Source: Dirofilaria immitis
Taxonomy: Eukaryota; Nematoda; Chromadorea; Rhabditida; Onchocercidae
Direction: 5' to 3'
Assembly: GCA_024305405.1 (NCBI GenBank)
Contig: JAKNDB010000088.1
Coordinates: 3,180,001-3,244,000 of the forward strand
Length of the DNA: 64,000 nt
How positions within the stretch are numbered: the stretch's first letter is position 1; every line of letters starts with the position of its first letter. Positions 52,649-64,000 of this stretch are shown here, piece after piece. Under the pieces are notes generated by a model that saw only the letters and a list, made by a program, of their open reading frames with translations, searched no databases and was not told the DNA's origin. The position numbers and the translations under genes are program-made.

Positions 52649-55600
52649 TCATGCATCATCAGATTTAGGTTTCACCTGCCCTAATCCAGTAAATCTTGAA
52701 AGATAAGAGAGCGGTGGTGTTAAAAGCATATCGTAACCTATTTCAGCCATATTTCGATAACGAAATTTGTTAAAGTGTATTTCTTCAACCGAACTAAACT
52801 TCTGAGAAGCATCCATTTCATGCATATCTGTAATCAAAATGCTGGGAATTTCATAATGAAAATCCAAAATCGTATTTTAAGAAAATATGACTTGACACTC
52901 ACTTTATCACTTGAAATCTCTCCTAAAATAATGCACGAAATTGGATAAAAACTTACAATCAAATTCATACAAAGCTTCGAGATCTCTGTCACCAGTTGGC
53001 AAACAGATTAATCCAATAATAAACTGGATACCCGATGCAGGATAAATATGTTTGGCAAATACTGCATTTAGAAAACGCTGGAATGGTGTATTTTCAATGT
53101 TGAAATCTGTAGGCCAACAGCAATTCTGAAATCTTAGCACTTTAACCACGTTTACACTGACAAAAGTCTATTCTATATCCATCACTCGTATAGTTCAATT
53201 GATGCTTGACGTTAAAAGTGTTAAAGCCAGAACTTTCCATAGTAGTCAGATAGCTTAACTATATCTTTCATTTCCTTCAAATTACAAATTTTATCACATG
53301 TTAATCTATTTCAACTATGTTTGGCAAATAGGACATAAAACTTGTTAGCAGAAAAATAATTCTCACCAAGCAACGGTCATCGTATACAGTAACATGATCA
53401 TAAAACCAAGGGTTTGTTAAAGATGATTGTTTAAGCAAATTTTTGTGCATTTGGATACGATTTTCCATATTTTCCTTAAAATTTGATTCTCGATTATGTA
53501 AACTAATCAATAGCATAGCTATTAAAATTTCCAAGATCTATAAACTCAAAAAATAAATCTTTTCGATAAACGACCGTATTCAACAAAAATCTACAATGCA
53601 AACATTAATCTTTAAGAATGATAATGACAGAAAATTACTTACTAGTATCTTTTATCGTAATTTGCTAATCATTTGTTAATTAAATTAACTATCCACGAAA
53701 AACATTTAACTAGGCGAACTAATAACTGTCTAAATTATATAATAAAATAAATTCAAATCAGTCAATTGATGCTGATTCTGAACTATTAAACATATTAAAC
53801 ATATTCACAACTTAATAATAAGCATTATTACTTACAAAATCTGAACTCCTTCCGAAAGGATGTAATGTTTCATCAAAAATTCCCATCAATGAGGCAAGAT
53901 CAATGTTATTTTCGAATCGTGCTATAATTTCTAAATCGCTATTACGTTTTGCGCTACAACAATAAACGATTGCTGGATCGAGTGGATGAGCTTCAGTATT
54001 GAATATATAAGCACCAGCTCAAAATAAATAATGTTTTACTTCACGAATATATAATTGTTTTAAAGCATTATACTTGGATTCAAAAACAGAAAAAAAATAA
54101 CGAGAAAAAAGAAATGCCGCTAAATATGAAAATTCACCATCGATGATACATTGTCCGTTTGGCGTTTCAATAATACGTGCAGTGGTTCCATCAGAATTGA
54201 TGAAATTGTCTGGATCGAAGAGCAAATAAAGATATTTTGTAGTTTCGGATAGGAAAAATGATTCCATCCTATTTCAAAAGAAATTAATTTCCAGAAAATT
54301 TGGGTAGTTAGTTCTCATTATTAGTGATATTATATTATAAATTAAAAGAAAGCACTTCTAAAGTACGTATAAGAAATAAAACCTGTCTTCAATTGAGTGA
54401 TGTTCTGCATTTAAGACTGTAGCGTAACCGCATTTTGTACGGCAGCTATACTCAATAGCCTAAAATTAATAAATTATAATTGTACTACGGAAATTTTTCT
54501 TATAGTTGATCTAGTATTGAACGAACAAATTAATTCAGTTGAAAAATATAACTCATATCACAATATAATTAGCAAAATTTACAACAGCAGAAGATTAAGA
54601 TTATACATTCTAGTCAATTAAATAAATAAACTGGAACTTACATCAACAATTTCAGCAGCAATCTCTAGTAATAAAGGGTCTTGCGTAGCTCGATAAACAT
54701 AATATAAACTTTCGACAAATTCTGGTCTCAGGGGATAACCAGCACGTTTCGACACCTATGTATGTATAATCTTTCGCAGTAACTATGCGACTGCATAAAT
54801 CATTCAGATATTTTCTATATTCAAATCAAACACTTTTGTTTGCTAATCCGTTAAATGAATAGAAAAAATACTGAATTTATTTTAATTGATCTAAACAATT
54901 AATGAAGCTTTATTACGACGAAATTCAAAGCATTAATGCCATCAGAATCAGAGAAATGCAAAGACGAACTGCTTCCTGCTTTGGAAGATTGAAAAACTCC
55001 GGTGGAAATCCATACTGTCGTATTACTTGACTATATTGATAAATTATTCGTTGAGCATCGTCAACATCTCCGGTCAATGCCTAAAAAGATATGGTAAGAA
55101 TTGAATCTTAATCCACTAGCAGGAAATTTGATAGGAAATTCAAACAACTAACTAATACACCAGGCCAAAATGATTCCAATGATTGGAATATGGGCATCGA
55201 TAATTGCCCGCTGGTCATTGAAATCCATACAAACCAATCATCCTTTCGAATATATTTGTTGATTGCCTTTACATATGCTGCAGTTTATTGCTTTTTTAAA
55301 TGAAAGCAACAAAATAATTCAAATTTATATATAAGAATACATATGCTTAAAAACAGAGTTCTTATCCATTGTTTTATATTGCCTCAGAAAATAAGATTAG
55401 GTTAAGTAAATCATCCTTTATCCTTTAGAAAGTGCATCAAATAGCGCACTAAAATATAAAATAATGTTTGTCATAAGAGCAAGTGAAACACATATCCATC
55501 TTACTCTTGAACTGTTCCATTAATTCCGGCCGTTGAAATAATAATGAAGCTTTTGCAAGATACTCGAAATATGAATCCACACCAGCACCAATTCCAGCAT

Positions 55601-58202
55601 CTGTTGCAGTCCATTCTCCAGTTTCCACATTAATGTGATTTCCAACCAAATTCAGTGGTGAACGTAGTTTCCATAGAGCATCTATTGCTCTCAGAGCTAT
55701 TCGTTCATAATGTGGATTACCCAAAAATAAGATATTTGTTAAAATCTTACCAAATTTGTGTTTATAGATTTCCAGTCAAAAATAAGATCTAATTACAATA
55801 TTATTAATCACATTCAAGAAACACCACAATATTTATCCGAAAGATCGAATTCAAATTCAAACAAATAGAAAATATGCAAATTTTGAATCAAAAACTTATT
55901 CCATATCAAGCTCATTTACAAGTTCTTACGGTAAGACGTGACAACGTCCCAAATTCCAATAGCATTGTGCCGACGCCAGCAGTACATGTTATAGCTGTTT
56001 CATTTCGATGAAGACCATATCTGAAAGATTTCAATATGCAATCACCTATCTGAACTGATCTGGAAAAAACACACTGTGTAGCTTTTAAAGGAGAATTATA
56101 TTTTATAGATTTTTTATAACTCTTAATCCTATATACTTAGCTTTTAAAAGAGAATTATATTTTATAGATTTTTATAACTCTTAATCCTATATACTAACGT
56201 TTCAATAGTGCCATCGTTTGTTTTCTTTAAATTTTCTTGCAAACAAAAAAATAAGAAACCGACTTCAAATTAATCGTTCCGTAAGGCATTCCAGTAGCAG
56301 ATTTAAAAGCAGGTATCAATTTTTGAATGAAACGTTCAGCCAACCGTAACAAAGGACCCGAGCAAGGCCACCCCGGTTCTAATGCCATTCCTTAAAATAA
56401 AATGAGAAATAAAAATATGGTTCTTTTTGAAAAAAATCTTATTTTGGCAAGAATGCTACTACTAATGAAAGAATAAGCTACTACCAATAGAAAAAGTTAA
56501 CCTTTCACTCGTCCGGAAAGCATATGAGCGCTTAGTAGTCCACCGATTATCCGTATATTGGTTTCAAACACTGATACATTAATATCCATATCGACCTAAC
56601 AAGAAGAAAAAAGTAAAAGGAATAATTAAGATGAAAAAGCTCGAGTAATCTTTCAAAATTTCTTTCAAAATTCTTCTTTCAAAATTTTTTCGAAATTTCT
56701 AAATCTTTCAAAATTTATTAGTTTTTTCAAATACTCTTATTTTTGATATAAAAAATTTACACCATTTCCAATCATGATTTATTTCTATTATTTAATGATC
56801 GCTGTAATTGGATGACGAACGAACTGCGCACTTCAAATTATTACATTCAACATGACAATTGAAACTGTTTATAAATCAATAAAACTATGCTTCAGAAATG
56901 CATTTTGAAATACCAAACAAACAGGTACCAGTTTTTGCCCATTAAAAAAATAAGCAAAAATAAAATAAAAAAACAATTAATAGAACTAACAAACTTTAAC
57001 AGTATGAAGAACAATTTCAGCAGCACGCATGAATTCTGTTTCATTACCCATAATAAGTAATGTATCCAACGAATCGATTAGCGTTAAACTAAAGCTTCCC
57101 CATGTATCCACACCTAAAACGGAATATAACTTTAGTATTTGGTTAACTAAAAATATGCCGTCATAATGTCAACACTTAAATTTAAGAGGTTCTGAAATCC
57201 TTCAGAAAATTTGAATCAGATGGATAATGGAGCAATTCTTTCTCATTTTTCTTCGGAAATTTCAATAAAAGAATTACAAATAGAATGATACATTTCAGCA
57301 CTATGTTAGCTTATAATCAGACAATCATACCAATGCCAGATATTTCACGATTAAATTTTTTTGCTTCGTGAAAATTGAATGGATTACTTCTTATTAAAAA
57401 ATTTCAGTAAAATATTAAAATCTATTAAGATACGAATCATACCGGAACATGAAAGTGGTTTCAATTCATCCAGCGGGTAAGCATATAAAAGATAACTGTT
57501 GTACGCATGATAAAACATCGCTTTTACTTTATCGCTGCAATAAAATTATTACTAGAAATCTTCCTTTTCCTTCCGTACAATATGATAACTGACTGCATTT
57601 TAAGACCCGTTATATGCACTAAAAGTTATACATCAGCGAAATAAATTTGATATTTAACAATTATAGAAACATCAACGAAGCAAGAATTAAGTAATTTTTA
57701 AGGGCTTTAACTTCTTCGGATATAACTATATGAATTACATTTATGAGATTTTTTTTCAGAATTTCTTCACAATATTAACCTAAAAAGTTGGTTAACTCTC
57801 TAGTCACTTGATACTTAGTTTGAGATATGGCAATCAGATATTTCAAATTGCAGTACCTATCTTAAACGTCCAAAAATACAACGAAATGCAATCCTCATAA
57901 CAACAAACTAGGTGGCGATTGAATAAATTAATATCTCTCATAAGGCATACTTCAACTATCTCTAATGAAATCAAGTTAAATTATTTTTAAAACAATTTAA
58001 CCAAATTTAAAGAAAAATTAAATAGTTCAATCCTTATCTTATGGTCGAATATATGCAACAGGATAGATTATATAAAATAACGCAATAATCTTAGCGGAAT
58101 GAATCAAACTTACCGATATTTATTCATTAAGCTTTGTGGGAAATGGATACATATTGCACTGTCAAAGTACAGCAGCGCGATGCAAGATGCAAACAGTCTC
58201 AT
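52649..58202 (-). CDS. EDEM2-type ER alpha-mannosidase-like protein (GH47)
   Basis: EDEM proteins trim or bind mannose on misfolded glycoproteins in the ER to send them for degradation. Sixteen exons: 58202-58114, 57534-57443, 57113-56995, 56595-56502, 56390-56264, 56020-55930, 55721-55505, 55277-55159, 55080-54920, 54755-54642, 54459-54383, 54268-54138, 54017-53836, 53474-53367, 53125-52957 and 52827-52649; 689 residues after one correction. The signal peptide is [18 protein letters not shown]47 landmarks: [84 protein letters not shown] and [10 protein letters not shown]. The acidic residues and the Thr expected in the active site are all present. [12 protein letters not shown] and the short gap after it match EDEM2. 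About 180 residues follow the domain, without a stretch I recognise. One A is missing near 54973, and the acceptor before 55721 lacks AG. Confidence 0.97.
56079..56196. repeat. 59-bp tandem duplication in an EDEM2 intron
   Basis: TAGCTTTTAAA(G/A)GAGAATTA and the following sequence through CCTATATACT occur twice, at 56079 and 56138. The copies differ by one substitution and by one base in a T-run (six against five). Confidence 0.95.
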
Positions 58203-58206
58203 TGCT

Positions 58207-58230
58207 TCACTTTTTGCATGCTTCGAGCAT
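58207..58230 (-). promoter_or_regulatory. Short upstream reading frame before EDEM2, after a probable spliced-leader acceptor
   Basis: ATATTGCAG (AG ending at 58233) is a good acceptor 31 bases upstream of the EDEM2 start. Just after it lies a complete seven-codon frame (MLEACKK, TGA) that ends four bases before the real ATG. If the leader is added at this AG, ribosomes meet the short frame first. A regulatory effect is inference. Confidence 0.45.
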
Positions 58231-59108
58231 TTCTGCAATATTAGCACCAAGCGATTTCACTTTTTCTATATGTAAAGTAAACTAGCATCACTAGCAACAA
58301 TCCGAGTCCGATGAAGCGCTAATACGAAAGGAGGAATATGTAAGAGACTAATTTCCTTTCCAGAAAATAATATATTTTAAAGAATCCGGCATTTTCTTTT
58401 TCTCTTTCCTTATCAAGCAACAATACTACTTTTATTAATCTATATGATAAATCAAATATTATACACGTACACGTATTCAGGGTGCATATTTATGAAGACG
58501 TACGTATTTGTATATACACATGACACACATATACACATACATGTCATCATAGCACCTTAACAAAGATAACTAAAATTTTATAGGGTGCAAGTGGTCCGTT
58601 AAGTTTGATTTTTATCAAATCGAATTTGCCGATATCTGAATTTTTATGAATGGATTTGTAAGTGAGCTCTTTGGAAGACACATAGGATAGGCAACTTGTG
58701 AATTTGATAGCGATGCACTTCATCATTCTTTTTATTCTTAATTACATACAAGTTCATCATACATATCAATATGAAAATCAGGTAACTGAAGGTAAAAAAT
58801 GACCTTGGTCACTGGAAAGAAAGATAAGAAAGTGATAGCGGTTATAGAAAGGGAAGGCAAGATGATAACTGATAAATAGTAAAAAGGAAGACAGGTGGGT
58901 TAATTAGTAATTATTAAAAAGGATGGTAAGAAAATGACGGTACTATTGAAAGAGAGAAGAGGATGACCGCGATTGTACTCACAAAAGGAAAAGAATCATA
59001 TGGAGCTCGCTGAAACTGGCTGCTTAGGATATAAGCAGAAATTTATCAGTTCTCACGATCGTTAATAAGTTATAAATTTTCATTTCTTCCGTTATCTTCA
59101 TTTTGATG

Positions 59109-62100
59109 TCACAGTATTTGAATTTGATTCCCATATTTACATATCAAATACATCAGATTAGCTCCTGCAGCTATACCAATAGCTTGCAAAGCTGTTGATC
59201 GAATACTTCTTTTCAAGTCCACTTTGATTTGCTCATTTATCGAATCACGAATTTCCGGGATCTTAAATTTTGCCAAATTTATTTGATCAAAAAACTTATC
59301 GGTTAAGTTCTCGAACGGATTCAGTGAATAAGCTGTGAAAATATTGTCTTCAGGAGAGTGAATCAATTTTATTGAAATACGCAGATATTACATCTGATGA
59401 TCATTCAGTCTGAATAACAAATCAGTAGATGTATGATATTGAAGCGAAGTAACGATAAAGTAACATATTGTTAGCATATAAAGTATAAGAATCACTTACC
59501 AAAGTACCAAGAAAAACATATAAATACATGCCGGATGATACGGCGAAGACATAATTTCCATAGGAATCATCCGCATTACCAATTAATACACCAATTATAA
59601 AGCCTAGATAACTAAGCGAATTTGGGAATAAGTTTAGTAAAAGCGTTCTTTTGAATCCAAGACCTGATTGGATTAAAATTGCCAAAGTTCCTGAAACATG
59701 AATATAGTTTCCAAGGATATTCAGTGATTAAATTGAAGATTATAAAAATTTAAAATACCTTAATATCATAAATTTAACAATCAATCAATCGATGATCTAC
59801 ATTTAAGCATCATATCCATTTAATTAGCATATTCATTGATGTCGATGCGGTATTTGATGCTCGACTGCAAAAATAGAAATCTATAAATACCGGTCTCTTG
59901 TGGAAGTTGTTGAGTGATCACTGCGATACCCACAGAAAAACCACGTGTCAAGGAATTTGCAAATGCAACACCGTTGCTCATGCCATCTAGGAAATTGTTA
60001 ACCAAACTGCCGAACATTATCATCCAAGCAACTGTTGCAACATCGAGATCTGATGGATCCAATATCTTTTCCTCTACTATTTCCACATTCACTGCTAACT
60101 CATCATTTGGATCTTTCTGCAATTTTACTAAGCAATTTCGAAGTTCCAAAATTTTTTAAGTTTTAATTTTGAAGCAAGCAATAATCAAAAATAAAATACT
60201 TGAGACTAAAATTCTGGAATTGAACTATATATGTCAACACTTTTAATAGAAATTAAAATTAGTTACTTAGTAATATAGTTAGAAATAAAATATAATAATA
60301 GCCTTAGAAATACTTAAATTAATTACTTTTAAAGTGTTTTTTCAATTACGAAAACTATTTAATATGGGAAATTAAAATTTCCAAATCATTTTATCTGTAA
60401 TTATTAATTCAAATTAAAATCAATTTTGTGAAATTGTTCTACTAAATAATAAAATCTAAGTATTTCTAAGGCTATTATTATATCTTATTTCTAACTATAT
60501 TACTAAGTAAAATTTTTAATTTCTATTATTACTAAGTAACAATTTTTATTTTCCATTAATGAAAAAAATAAGAATACAATTTTATGGTCTGGACTGTTTT
60601 CTGCTGAAGTTTTATTGTCATCCAATATTGTCAGTAAGGTCGACTGATGCTTGCATGACATCTGAAAAAGCAAATTGTTAACCTGATTCCGTAGAATTAT
60701 CAACATATAACGTCTCGTCTAAATCCCAGAAATTTTTATTTTTTTAAACTGTGGAAAAGCACAGAAATCGAGGATTCTAAGATCATTTTCACATCAGGCT
60801 TTTACAATTTTTTTCTTCTATGAATAAGTTTAATAAATTGTTAATGAGAAAAAATTCATAAATTAAAAAATCAGAATGACCTTCCTTAAAAGCATATTAC
60901 TGACTACCGCGGCTTCAAATTCGTTCTGAAATAATACTGATTATTGAAAATATAATTTGTGCATATATTAAATTCAATTTTGTCAGATGTAGATGAACAG
61001 TTTTAAATGGATATTTCTTCTTCAGATTTAAATAAACTATAATAGACAATTAGAGTATCAGCAAAATAATGGACACAAAAAAATTTCTTCAATAATTTCT
61101 TCAATAAGTTTTATTAATTTTTTAATTTGATATAGAATTTATTCTTTTTAAAGTTTTTATCCTTACACATATATATATATCTACATACCTTTAAACGTTC
61201 TTTTTCTAATTCATAGTATTCCATGTCGTTATCTTTATTGTTATTTCGATTTTCTGATGTCAGTATAATTCGCGACATTGCAGGATTATCGTCCATTGAT
61301 GTTACTTCATTTCTATGCTTGTCTTTTTAAGAATTTTATCTAGCGTTGACTGATGAACCTTTTGACCTTTCGATCGAATCTAAATATTTCTTATTTTATG
61401 GAAAATAATTTTTGAATTTTTTAACAGTTTTAGAAACAACAAAAACATTGTATTTTATACATGATCTTATAAGATTAATAACTTCGATGCGCAGTATAGA
61501 ATTATTTAATGAAATAAGATATTTATTTAAAAGATTTTAATTAAAAGTTATTGAAAATTTTAATTGAAATTACTTTTCGAAAATGCAGAACATAAGCCAG
61601 AATTCGATCTACTGAAAAAAATGCATATAGTACCACAAGTATTATGGAAATCTTTATCCTGTAATAACTCTGTTTCGCAACATCTAGACCAAGTGCCTGG
61701 AAATAAGCCTTGGATCAATATCTAGTACTCTTATAGACTTTTACTTCTTTGATATTCCATTTTAGCTTTCTAATCTTATTTAATAAGAAAGAATTTCAAA
61801 TTTCAAAAACTATTCTATCAGTGACTATTCCTTCTTGAATCCTGCTATAGAACAAAAGAACACACCCCTGGTAAAAGTACGTAGAGTGTTGAGCCGGAAA
61901 GCGTACCGACGCCGAAAGCGACGAGAAATGTCATAAATAATTCATAAAGTGTTTTGCTGAGAAATGGCACGATAATAATACAAATTGAAGGTCCAAACGC
62001 CGTGTTCGTTACGATAGTAAGACCAATGCCCCAAGCTGAAATTACTGATTTCATTGAAAAATTCAGCGTTTCAGACATAATACCACAGTCTTGATATATG

Positions 62101-62847
62101 AATGTAATTCAGTGATTATTAATTTTAGTTTTCTTAAAATGTCCTGATTTGATAAATTTCTTCAACTTATCATTAATTTGAATCAGCCGAAGGAATCGTT
62201 TTAAAAAAAAATGAATAGTTTTAAATTTAATAAACTAAAAGTTTAAAAATTAACAAACTTTGCAAGGCAGTAGGTTTTGGATCTATCATCGCAACTATCT
62301 CAGTATCATTTTTGAAATCCATTAACGACATCAGCGATAGCTTTCTAAAAATTGAAAACTACATCGTAAGTATAATTTGAATATGCAGAATTTGAAATTC
62401 TTGCTGGATAGAATTTCCATTAAATGAATCAGTTACTAAGCTTTAGCTTATTATAATTTTTTTAAATATTGTTTTTTCTACTTCCTTAGATTTTTATCAC
62501 GCATTATTGTTTATAAACAATAATAATAATCAAATTCATATAATTTTAATAAATTTTTCATATTCCGTTGATATCCCTGCTGAATTTGAATCAAAAATTT
62601 CGAACGAAAATATCACATTGTGTCTTTCTATTTTCATTCAAAAATTTATATTAATTCGTTTCGAATTCTGATTAGACCTTCATTTATCAGAATAATCAAA
62701 GTTAAATCTCCGAGCAAAGCGTAATATTTTGACTACACACCTGAAACAGAGATGTACATACATATCTTTCGAAAAGAACTAATTTTGTTTACCGTAAAAC
62801 TCAATAGCCTCTACATAACTATTATGTTTAGTTGGCTTTTGGTTCAT
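59109..62847 (-). CDS. ZIP14/SLC39A14-type transporter homologue with altered metal site
   Basis: ZIP proteins move Zn2+, Mn2+ or Fe2+ into the cytosol. Exons: 62847-62793, 62344-62259, 62089-61866, 61696-61574, 61379-61189, 60661-60578, 60116-59891, 59690-59500 and 59261-59109; about 444 residues after two one-base corrections (runs 62342-62344 and 61324-61328). A short luminal/extracellular part with a conserved Cys precedes the first helices (VISAWGIGLTIVT, FMTFLVAFGVGTLSGSTLYVLLPG). A hydrophilic loop follows, then DLDVATVAWMIMFGSLVNNF, SYLGFIIGVLIGN, SGMYLYVFLGTL and a C-terminus NQIQIL like the GQIQIG of mammalian ZIP14. The helix IV motif HNxxDG reads NNFLDG (N295) and the helix V motif EEFPHELGD reads QQLPQETGT (324-332). 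Every His and most acidic ligands are replaced, so ordinary zinc transport is doubtful. TTTTTTTAG ends 5 bases before the ATG. No cleavable signal peptide is obvious. Confidence 0.93.
60244..60528. mobile_element. MITE-like element with 72-bp inverted repeats
   Basis: The left arm (60244-60316) and the right arm (60457-60528, inverted) match over about 72 bases with only three or four differences. Both contain TTACTTAGTAATATAGTTAG and AATAATAGCCTTAGAAATAC. A spacer of about 140 bases shows no coding. Size, long terminal inverted repeats and an intronic site (between ZIP exons 60661-60578 and 60116-59891) fit a non-autonomous DNA transposon. No clear target-site duplication could be fixed by eye. 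The folded-back form would be a strong RNA hairpin in the pre-mRNA. Confidence 0.8.
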
Positions 62848-62852
62848 TGCTA

Positions 62853-64000
62853 CTAAAAAAATTATAATTGAACTGTTAACTCTTGCTAGAAGTTCGAGAA
62901 AATAATTAGTTCCTAAGAGAAATAAATCAAAAATTATAGATAAAAAGCTGTTATAAGAAACAAATCCTGCTATATTCTTGATGTATAAAACAACTAATGG
63001 AAGGAATAAAAAGAATCCGTTAAATTTTAATTATTTTTAAGTAAAAATATTCGGTTGACAAAGTTTAGTATTGTTAAAAAGAACGAAATCATTCAAGACT
63101 TAAAAATATTTTTTTATTTTTTAAATAAAATTCATTTTCAATGAAACAGAAAATGAAAAAATAAATAACTTATCGATAAAAACAATTTTTTTAATTTAGA
63201 AAATTTGACCTTAGCTACATTTACGAATAGATCTTTATTAAGAATCTCATAGAATAAATCAAAATAAAAAATTATAGAAATTTTGAAAACAAGTGAGGAT
63301 TTATTGAGAGATAAAATGATGGAAGGCATTGATCAACATTCCTGTACATCATTTTATTAATATTCAACGGATTCTTTTCTATTCCTTCCATTAATTAGGA
63401 CTTATGATATTCGTTGGATTCTTTGTTATTCCATCCTAGAATTAAAACCTGTAAAATTACCTTTTAGGCTTTCGTCTTTTTGATGTTTCTTACATAAATT
63501 TTAATTTAATCATACAAATTTAATTGATAAAAATCAACTTTTGTCTTATTAAAATTAAACCTTTTAATATTAATTAAAATGACATTTGCGAAACGAAAAT
63601 AAAAGATGGAAAGGAGTAAATGAAAAAAGATAAGATCTTCCAAGTACACTGTTCTATTCCCTTTTTTAACTTTGTTTATTTTTAGATGGTAATGAAAAAT
63701 AGGCAAAATTTTGTGAAGTGAAGCATTTTGTATTCAGGCAAGATTAAAATTTTACAAAAATATTTTCTGATTAAGATAGATTGAATTCATTTCTATATCA
63801 AAATAAGACAAACTTATTAAAGATAATGGTTTAATTTAAGATCAAAAAGAAATGGAATAAATACAGGTATACTTTTACCATTGGTTTAAATTGGAATTAT
63901 CAAGTATATCAAAGCAAGCAAACTTATTCCAATCTATTAAATGTAACGATAAGACTATCTTTGGAAAAATCTAAAAGGGACAAGTTTTAGTGAAGTAAAA
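62853..64000. other. Upstream flank of the ZIP-like gene, nothing coding seen
   Basis: Promoter side of the ZIP-like gene. The open frames are AT-rich noise. A missing first exon of the ZIP-like gene could lie here if the true N-terminus has a signal peptide. Confidence 0.5.

Noticed and set aside
1..64000. tRNA, rRNA, CRISPR arrays, viral or transposase genes
   Set aside because: None seen on either strand; short repeats present are tandem or inverted, without spacer-repeat order or transposase motifs.

Overview
The window is nuclear DNA of a nematode, probably a filarial worm. It is strongly AT-rich by eye. Genes are split into many short exons (mostly 50-250 bp) by introns of about 50 bp to 2 kb with GT starts and T-rich CAG/TAG/AAG ends. 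Several start codons sit a few bases after an AG that looks like a spliced-leader acceptor. There is no prokaryotic, viral or transposase coding sequence. The species call is inference.

Layout. 1-1575 (-): ataxin-3 deubiquitinase, running off the left edge. 3678-6164 (+): unrecognised multi-pass membrane protein. 6768-7799 (-) and 8051-10423 (-): two unrecognised soluble genes, the second Gln-rich. 12189-15332 (+): UBASH3/Sts-like histidine-phosphatase protein without its catalytic histidines, with a decayed copy of one exon upstream. 15.3-20.5 kb: no gene seen. 20518-21115 (-): 3' end of an unknown gene. 23216-23716 (+): 3' end of a possible acyltransferase. 24969-34407 (+): large type I membrane protein with FN3 and EGF-like domains. 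35997-39030 (-): Cys-repeat/polyglutamine secreted-type protein. 42220-44846: two small Cys-containing proteins with hydrophobic tails (-) around a small coiled-coil gene (+). 47189-62847 (-): three head-to-tail genes: mitochondrial aspartyl-tRNA synthetase (dars-2), EDEM2-type ER mannosidase, and a ZIP14-type transporter whose metal-site residues are replaced.

The genes do not form one pathway. Ataxin-3 and EDEM2 both belong to protein quality control. The ZIP-like, EDEM2 and FN3 proteins, and probably the small Cys proteins, enter the secretory route.

The most consequential pattern is technical. At least twelve otherwise convincing exons are broken by a frameshift that disappears if one base is added to an A/T run, and two conserved splice acceptors lack the AG, as if one base were missing. 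These affect clearly conserved genes (dars-2, EDEM2, ZIP), so homopolymer consensus error is the likeliest cause. Many models here will look like pseudogenes or split genes to an automatic pipeline. The most interesting biological leads are the catalytically degenerate UBASH3-like and ZIP-like proteins, the inverted-repeat element in the ZIP intron, the Cys/Gln protein, and the orphan FN3 receptor.
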